Assembly: GCA_022826125.1 (NCBI GenBank)
Contig: JAJDVM010000298.1
Coordinates: forward strand, 1-49,349
DNA: 49,349 nt
Reading direction: 5' to 3'
Source: Defluviicoccus sp.
GTDB taxonomy: Bacteria > Pseudomonadota > Alphaproteobacteria > MPNO01
A program made the position numbers and the translations under genes. This document shows positions 45,954 through 49,349 of the stretch, one piece after another. Numbering within the stretch: the first letter of the stretch is position 1; each line of letters starts with the position of its first letter. Under the pieces are notes generated by a model that did not search any database, was not told the DNA's origin, and worked only from the letters and a program-made list of their open reading frames with translations.

Positions 45954-47168
45954 ATGCCGATCGACCCCGGGGGCCGCCAGGGCCCCCTCAACGATTTGCG
46001 CGTGCTGGAGATGGGCCAGCTCATCGCCGGGCCTTTCTGCGGCCAGCTGCTGGCCGATTTCGGTGCCGAGGTGATCAAGCTCGAGCAGCCCGGCCGGGGC
46101 GATCCGATGCGCGAATGGGGGCAGGAGAAGCCGCACGGCAAGCCGCTCTGGTTCCCGGTGCTCGCCCGCAACAAGAAATCGGTCACCGTCAACGCGCGGG
46201 AAGAGGAGGGCCAGGACATCGTCCGCCGCCTCGCCGCGCAATCCGACATCCTGATCGAGAATTTCCGCCCCGGGACGATGGAGCGCTGGAACCTCGGCTA
46301 CGATCGGCTGGCGGAAATCAACCCGGGTATCGTCATGGTTCGCGTCTCGGGCTACGGCCAGACCGGGCCCTACTCCCAGCGCGCGGGCTATGGCGCGATC
46401 GGCGAAGCGATGGGCGGTCTGCGCTATGTCGTGGGCGACCCGGCGACCCCGCCGAGCCGCACCGGCATCTCTATCGGCGACACGCTGGCCGCCACCTTCG
46501 CGGCGCTCGGCGCGGTGATGGCGATTCACAACCGGCAGCGCTCCGGCCGCGGCCAGATGGTCGACAGCGCGATCTACGAGGCCGTGCTCGCGGTGATGGA
46601 GTGCCTGGTCACCGAGTACGACATCGGCGATTACGTGCGCGAACGCACGGGCTCGATCCTGCCGATGATCGCGCCGTCCAACGTCTACCCCACCAGAGAG
46701 GGCAAAATGGTGCTGATCGGCGCCAACCAGGACAGCGTGTTCGGCCGCCTGGCCGACGCCATGGGCGAGCCCGAACTCGCCACCGACGAGCGCTACGCCA
46801 CCCACACGGCGCGCGGCAACAACCAGACGGAGCTCGACGACAGGATCGCCGCCTGGACCGCCACGCTGGAGGCGCCGGCGCTGATCGAGCGGCTCAACGA
46901 GCACGGCATCCCCAACGGCGACATCTACCGCGCGCCCGACATGCTGGCCGACGCCCATTTCAAGGCGCGCGAGGCGATCGTCCGTATCGCCGATCCGGTG
47001 TTCGGCCCCATGAGGATGCAGAGCGTCGCGCCGAAGCTCTCGGAAACCCCCGGCGCGGTGCTCAGGACCGGCCCGGCGCTCGGCGAGCACAACGCCGAAA
47101 TCCTCGGCGGCCTCCTCGGTATTGCCGAGCCCGAACGCGCCCGCCTCGCCGAGGCGGGGGTCGTTTAG
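45954..47168 (+). CDS. Family III (CaiB/BaiF) CoA-transferase
   Basis: CoA-transferase of 404 residues, of the interlaced-ring family with formyl-CoA transferase. It has LRVLEMGQLIAGPFCGQLLADFGAEVIKLE at the N-terminus and GISIGDTLAA in the middle. Where formyl-CoA transferase has the acylated Asp, in a YD-type motif, this protein appears to read AGYGAIGEAMGG (Gly147), as do other close relatives; the true catalytic residue needs alignment. GGAGA lies 8 bases before ATG 45954. Substrate unknown. Confidence 0.9.
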   Translation: MPIDPGGRQGPLNDLRVLEMGQLIAGPFCGQLLADFGAEVIKLEQPGRGDPMREWGQEKPHGKPLWFPVLARNKKSVTVNAREEEGQDIVRRLAAQSDILIENFRPGTMERWNLGYDRLAEINPGIVMVRVSGYGQTGPYSQRAGYGAIGEAMGGLRYVVGDPATPPSRTGISIGDTLAATFAALGAVMAIHNRQRSGRGQMVDSAIYEAVLAVMECLVTEYDIGDYVRERTGSILPMIAPSNVYPTREGKMVLIGANQDSVFGRLADAMGEPELATDERYATHTARGNNQTELDDRIAAWTATLEAPALIERLNEHGIPNGDIYRAPDMLADAHFKAREAIVRIADPVFGPMRMQSVAPKLSETPGAVLRTGPALGEHNAEILGGLLGIAEPERARLAEAGVV

Positions 47169-47219
47169 GGCGCTCAACTCTTCGAAGACCGATAGCGGCT
47201 CCTCCTTGGACGAACGCGC

Positions 47220-47630
47220 ATGGAGCTACAATTTCCGATAGAATTTCTGGTGTCCGGAACGCCAATTTCTTCTCAGTCCAGGCATGCAAGGTCGCGCGAT
47301 GGCTGGAAGCGGCGCGTAAAGGAAGCGAGTTTCAACGCATTGCCGGAGGATCATTGGGCAACGGACAGGCGAATCGCCGCGACTTTGTTCTTTTTTCCCG
47401 AACGGCCGATGCAGGGAGATGTGGACAATATCGTGAAGCTGGTTCTGGACGCCCTGGCCCGGCATATCTATCTCGACGACCGGCAGGTGGAGCGCGTCGT
47501 CGTCCAGAAGTTCGAACCCGAACACGTGTTTCCGTTCGCCTCTCCGAGCGCCCGGCTGAAAGAGGCGCTCGGTGGAGACAGGCCGATGCTCTATGTGCGA
47601 ATATCCGACGACCCGTTCGAGGAACTCTCG
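47220..47630 (+). pseudogene. RusA-like Holliday junction resolvase, 3' end broken by IS110 element
   Basis: The first 137 codons show a RusA-type resolvase: Asp67-x-Asp69-Asn70 with Lys73 (GDVDNIVKLVLDAL) and the last acidic cluster in YLDDRQV (86-89), matching the three Asp and one Lys of E. coli RusA. After Ser137 the frame runs antisense into the IS, adding about 99 foreign residues to a stop at 47930. Usual length is about 120-150, so the break may be near the natural end and activity may survive. No phage genes surround it. No good ribosome-binding site was seen. Confidence 0.72.
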
Positions 47631-47642
47631 AGTAACTACCGC

Positions 47643-49070
47643 CTACGCCATCGCCATTCGATCTTTGGTCGCCTCTTGGTCTTCGGTAGGCTGGACCAGT
47701 TTGTAGCCGAGGGTTCGGGCCTTGCGATGCAGGTTTGCGAGTGTGCGGTCGATGCGCCGTTTCTCGTAGGCGTCCATCCCCTTTTCGACATATTCCTCTC
47801 CCCGCGTCACCATCAGGTAGATCAGACAGGCGATCTCACGGGCGGTCGCGGTGATCGCGACGGGCGTATCCTTTCGGGCAAGACGCGCCCGATGTCTGGC
47901 GCCGATGAAGGTCTGGCTCCTTCGCGCTGACATAGCCGCCATGCGCAGGGCCTGCCCGACCGGGTTGATCGCCTTGTGCGCCCGGCCCGGTAAAGGCTTG
48001 CCACCGCTGATCCTGGTGCCCGGCGCCACCCCCAGCCAGGAGCAGAAATGCTGGGCGGAAGGAAAGGCGGAGAAGTCCGGGCCGATTTCGGAGGCAATCG
48101 TCAGGGCGGTTCCGGTGCCGATGGTCGGGATTGCGGTCAGGTCGACGCCCATCATGTTGGTCAGGGCCGTGGCCAACGCCTTGTCGTGCAGGGCGCGCTT
48201 TCTGCCTGCGCTGCGGTGTGAAGCGGTATCCGGGGCCGCACCTCCCGCTCCCGGGGGAGGCATTTCGTCGAACGCGCCGTCATCCGCGGAGCTATCCGGC
48301 GGCGTCAGATCGTCGATCTGCTCCGCGATCCGCGCCTCACAGTCCTCGATCTGCCGGTCGAGAAAGTCATATCGCTGCATGGCCTGCTCCAGGGCAAAGA
48401 GATGCTCCTCGCGCCAGGTGCCCTCCAGACTCGCGGCGATCCTGTCCGCGCTGGCCTTGATCTGCCGATGCCGGAACGAAGCCAGGCGCTGCGGGTCGCG
48501 TTCGCCGTCAATGATCGCCCGCAGGATCTTCATGCCGGTCCGCCCCGTGATGTCGGTGAGCACCGAGTCCAGCCTGACATTCATCTCGGTCAGCGCCTTC
48601 TGCATGTGCTGCACGCAGCGCGAGCGGTCCTCGGTCAAGCGCTTCATCTGGCGCACATAGGAGCGAAGCGGGCAGACCGCATCGCCAGGGCGGAAGGCGC
48701 CCCGCAGAAGCCCGTAGGACAGCAACTGCCAGATCCACTGGCAGTCCAGCACGTCGCTCTTGCGACCGGCGATCTGCTTGGTCATCCGGGGCGGCACCAG
48801 AAGTACTTCGAAGCCGGCGCGCTCCAACACCTCGTAGACCGGGATCCAGTAGACCGAAGTCGATTCCATCGCCACCTTCTTCACGCCACACGACGAAAGC
48901 CAGTCCGCCATCGCCTCAAGATCGCGGGTGAAGCCGTCGAACGCCCGGACCGGTTCCGAAGATGTGGCAGGATCGACGGCTACGAAGTGACGATCCTTGC
49001 CGATGTCGATACCGGCGCAGTCCGGGTTCACTACCCTCAAGCGCTGCATCTTCCTGTTCTTGCGTGCCAT
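47643..49070 (-). CDS. IS110-family transposase (DEDD recombinase)
   Basis: RuvC-like DEDD plus serine recombinase of 475 residues. Acidic residues are Asp22 (GIDIGKDRH), Glu69 (AMESTSVYW), Asp106 and Asp109 (KSDVLDCQW). The C-terminal Tnp20 domain has IPTIGTGTALTIASEIG and the nucleophile Ser355 in ISGGK. A Pro-rich linker (about 255-290) joins the two halves. ATG 49070 follows GAGGGG; a TTG 18 bases upstream is possible. The enzyme appears intact. Confidence 0.95.
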   Translation of the reverse strand: MARKNRKMQRLRVVNPDCAGIDIGKDRHFVAVDPATSSEPVRAFDGFTRDLEAMADWLSSCGVKKVAMESTSVYWIPVYEVLERAGFEVLLVPPRMTKQIAGRKSDVLDCQWIWQLLSYGLLRGAFRPGDAVCPLRSYVRQMKRLTEDRSRCVQHMQKALTEMNVRLDSVLTDITGRTGMKILRAIIDGERDPQRLASFRHRQIKASADRIAASLEGTWREEHLFALEQAMQRYDFLDRQIEDCEARIAEQIDDLTPPDSSADDGAFDEMPPPGAGGAAPDTASHRSAGRKRALHDKALATALTNMMGVDLTAIPTIGTGTALTIASEIGPDFSAFPSAQHFCSWLGVAPGTRISGGKPLPGRAHKAINPVGQALRMAAMSARRSQTFIGARHRARLARKDTPVAITATAREIACLIYLMVTRGEEYVEKGMDAYEKRRIDRTLANLHRKARTLGYKLVQPTEDQEATKDRMAMA

Positions 49071-49109
49071 CCGGGCCACCCCTCTCAAGTCACGTTGCGC
49101 TGCGGGCGG

Positions 49110-49290
49110 GGAGAAACCTCACGACAATCCTCAATCTCTCGAACGAGGTCGCGGCGAACCGCGCCATCAGTGACACAAGCCGATCATGGTTCGGGCCATG
49201 CTGTCATACGGGTGCCCAACGGGCACACCAGTGAAAATCGGGCCTCGACTCCCCGACCGCTGACACTTCACGGTGTCGCCGCCGCAGGCA
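49110..49290 (-). ncRNA. Candidate bridge RNA in the IS110 left end
   Basis: The non-coding left end holds four hairpins: CGCGG/CCGCG with a UUCG loop on the minus strand (49150-49163), CATGG/CCATG (49185-49200), GTGCCC/GGGCAC (49212-49226) and GACAC/GTGTC (49262-49277). A long left end before the transposase and a short right end is the layout of IS110-group elements such as IS621, where this region makes a bridge RNA that pairs with donor and target DNA. Limits are approximate and the guide loops were not identified with confidence. Confidence 0.5.
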
Positions 49291-49349
49291 CAACCCCCCG
49301 TTACTCTCGCGACTAAGCCGACGCATCGCGGGGGTGACCGCTGTCATGA

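Larger units (their letters stand above)
47631..49309 (-). mobile_element. IS110-family insertion sequence (ends proposed)
   Basis: One transposase gene reading minus, with about 12 bases beyond its stop (right end) and about 240 non-coding bases before its start (left end). ACTCTCG occurs at 47624-47630 and 49303-49309, just at the point where the resolvase sequence stops making sense. That makes a 1.68-kb unit. IS110 elements have no long terminal inverted repeats and none are seen. The boundary is inferred from a 7-base match, so it may be wrong by some bases, and the element could extend past the window. Confidence 0.7.

Noticed and set aside
47631-47930. C-terminal 99 residues of the RusA-like frame as a real domain
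   Set aside because: This part is antisense to the end of the IS110 transposase and has no family character.
47220-49349. Prophage suggested by RusA
   Set aside because: No capsid, tail, integrase or lysis genes are present; only a single resolvase and an IS.
1-49349. CRISPR array
   Set aside because: No set of regularly spaced repeats was found by reading; the only direct repeats are single pairs.

Overview
The window reads as chromosomal DNA of a high-GC alphaproteobacterium, most like the Rhodospirillales and relatives. The reasons are the strong G/C bias at third codon positions, a BamF-type (DUF3035) lipoprotein gene, alphaproteobacterial orders such as thrS-infC-rpmI-rplT-pheS-pheT-lepA and ileS-lspA-bamF-M16-M16-pgi-mutL, and frequent GTG starts with 4-base stop/start overlaps. 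The species cannot be named from this sequence.

Layout. 1-9.5 kb: a TSUP permease, then a translation cluster on the + strand (thrS, infC, rpmI, rplT, pheS, pheT, lepA). 9.5-12.4 kb: a mixed region with an amidase, a possible transporter-gene tail, tRNA-Ser(GGA), a small exported protein and a Phe-for-Tyr SDR protein. 12.4-12.8 kb: a gene-free stretch of 327 bases with a strong stem-loop and two imperfect 21-base repeats that look like an old insertion-sequence end. 12.8-18.9 kb: an M3 oligopeptidase and an ABC1/UbiB kinase-like protein (+), then bioA, bioB, rpsU and a VOC protein (-). 19-29.8 kb: a long + strand run: ribF, ileS, lspA, bamF-like lipoprotein, two M16 proteins (one with and one without the zinc motif), pgi, mutL. 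29.8-32.3 kb: a two-subunit Rieske dioxygenase (-) divergent from a DUF1989 protein. 32.4-37.1 kb: a tightly coupled - strand operon: O-acetylhomoserine sulfhydrylase, alpha/beta hydrolase, acyl-CoA dehydrogenase, APH-fold kinase, DUF6285. An acyl-CoA synthetase diverges from it. 38.9-40.4 kb: gluQ and an AlkA-type glycosylase. 40.6-47.2 kb: a complete Liv-type ABC transporter, an esterase and a family III CoA-transferase. 47.2-49.35 kb: a RusA-like resolvase gene whose 3' end is broken by an IS110-family element with a long, hairpin-rich non-coding left end.

How the genes work together. The first and third blocks are core translation, cofactor, envelope and repair functions. The 32-39 kb block (acyl-CoA synthetase, acyl-CoA dehydrogenase, APH kinase, DUF6285) resembles the LvaE/C/A/B set that phosphorylates and rearranges 4-hydroxyacyl-CoAs in Pseudomonas putida, and the two-domain ACAD10/11 proteins of animals. 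The Liv transporter, CoA-transferase and Rieske dioxygenase fit a scavenger of organic acids and aromatic compounds.

Most notable items: (1) the IS110 element with a candidate bridge RNA in its left end and a 7-base direct repeat at its proposed ends; (2) the Lva-like operon; (3) infC probably starting at an AUA codon; (4) two mutually exclusive hairpins in the rpmI-rplT leader.
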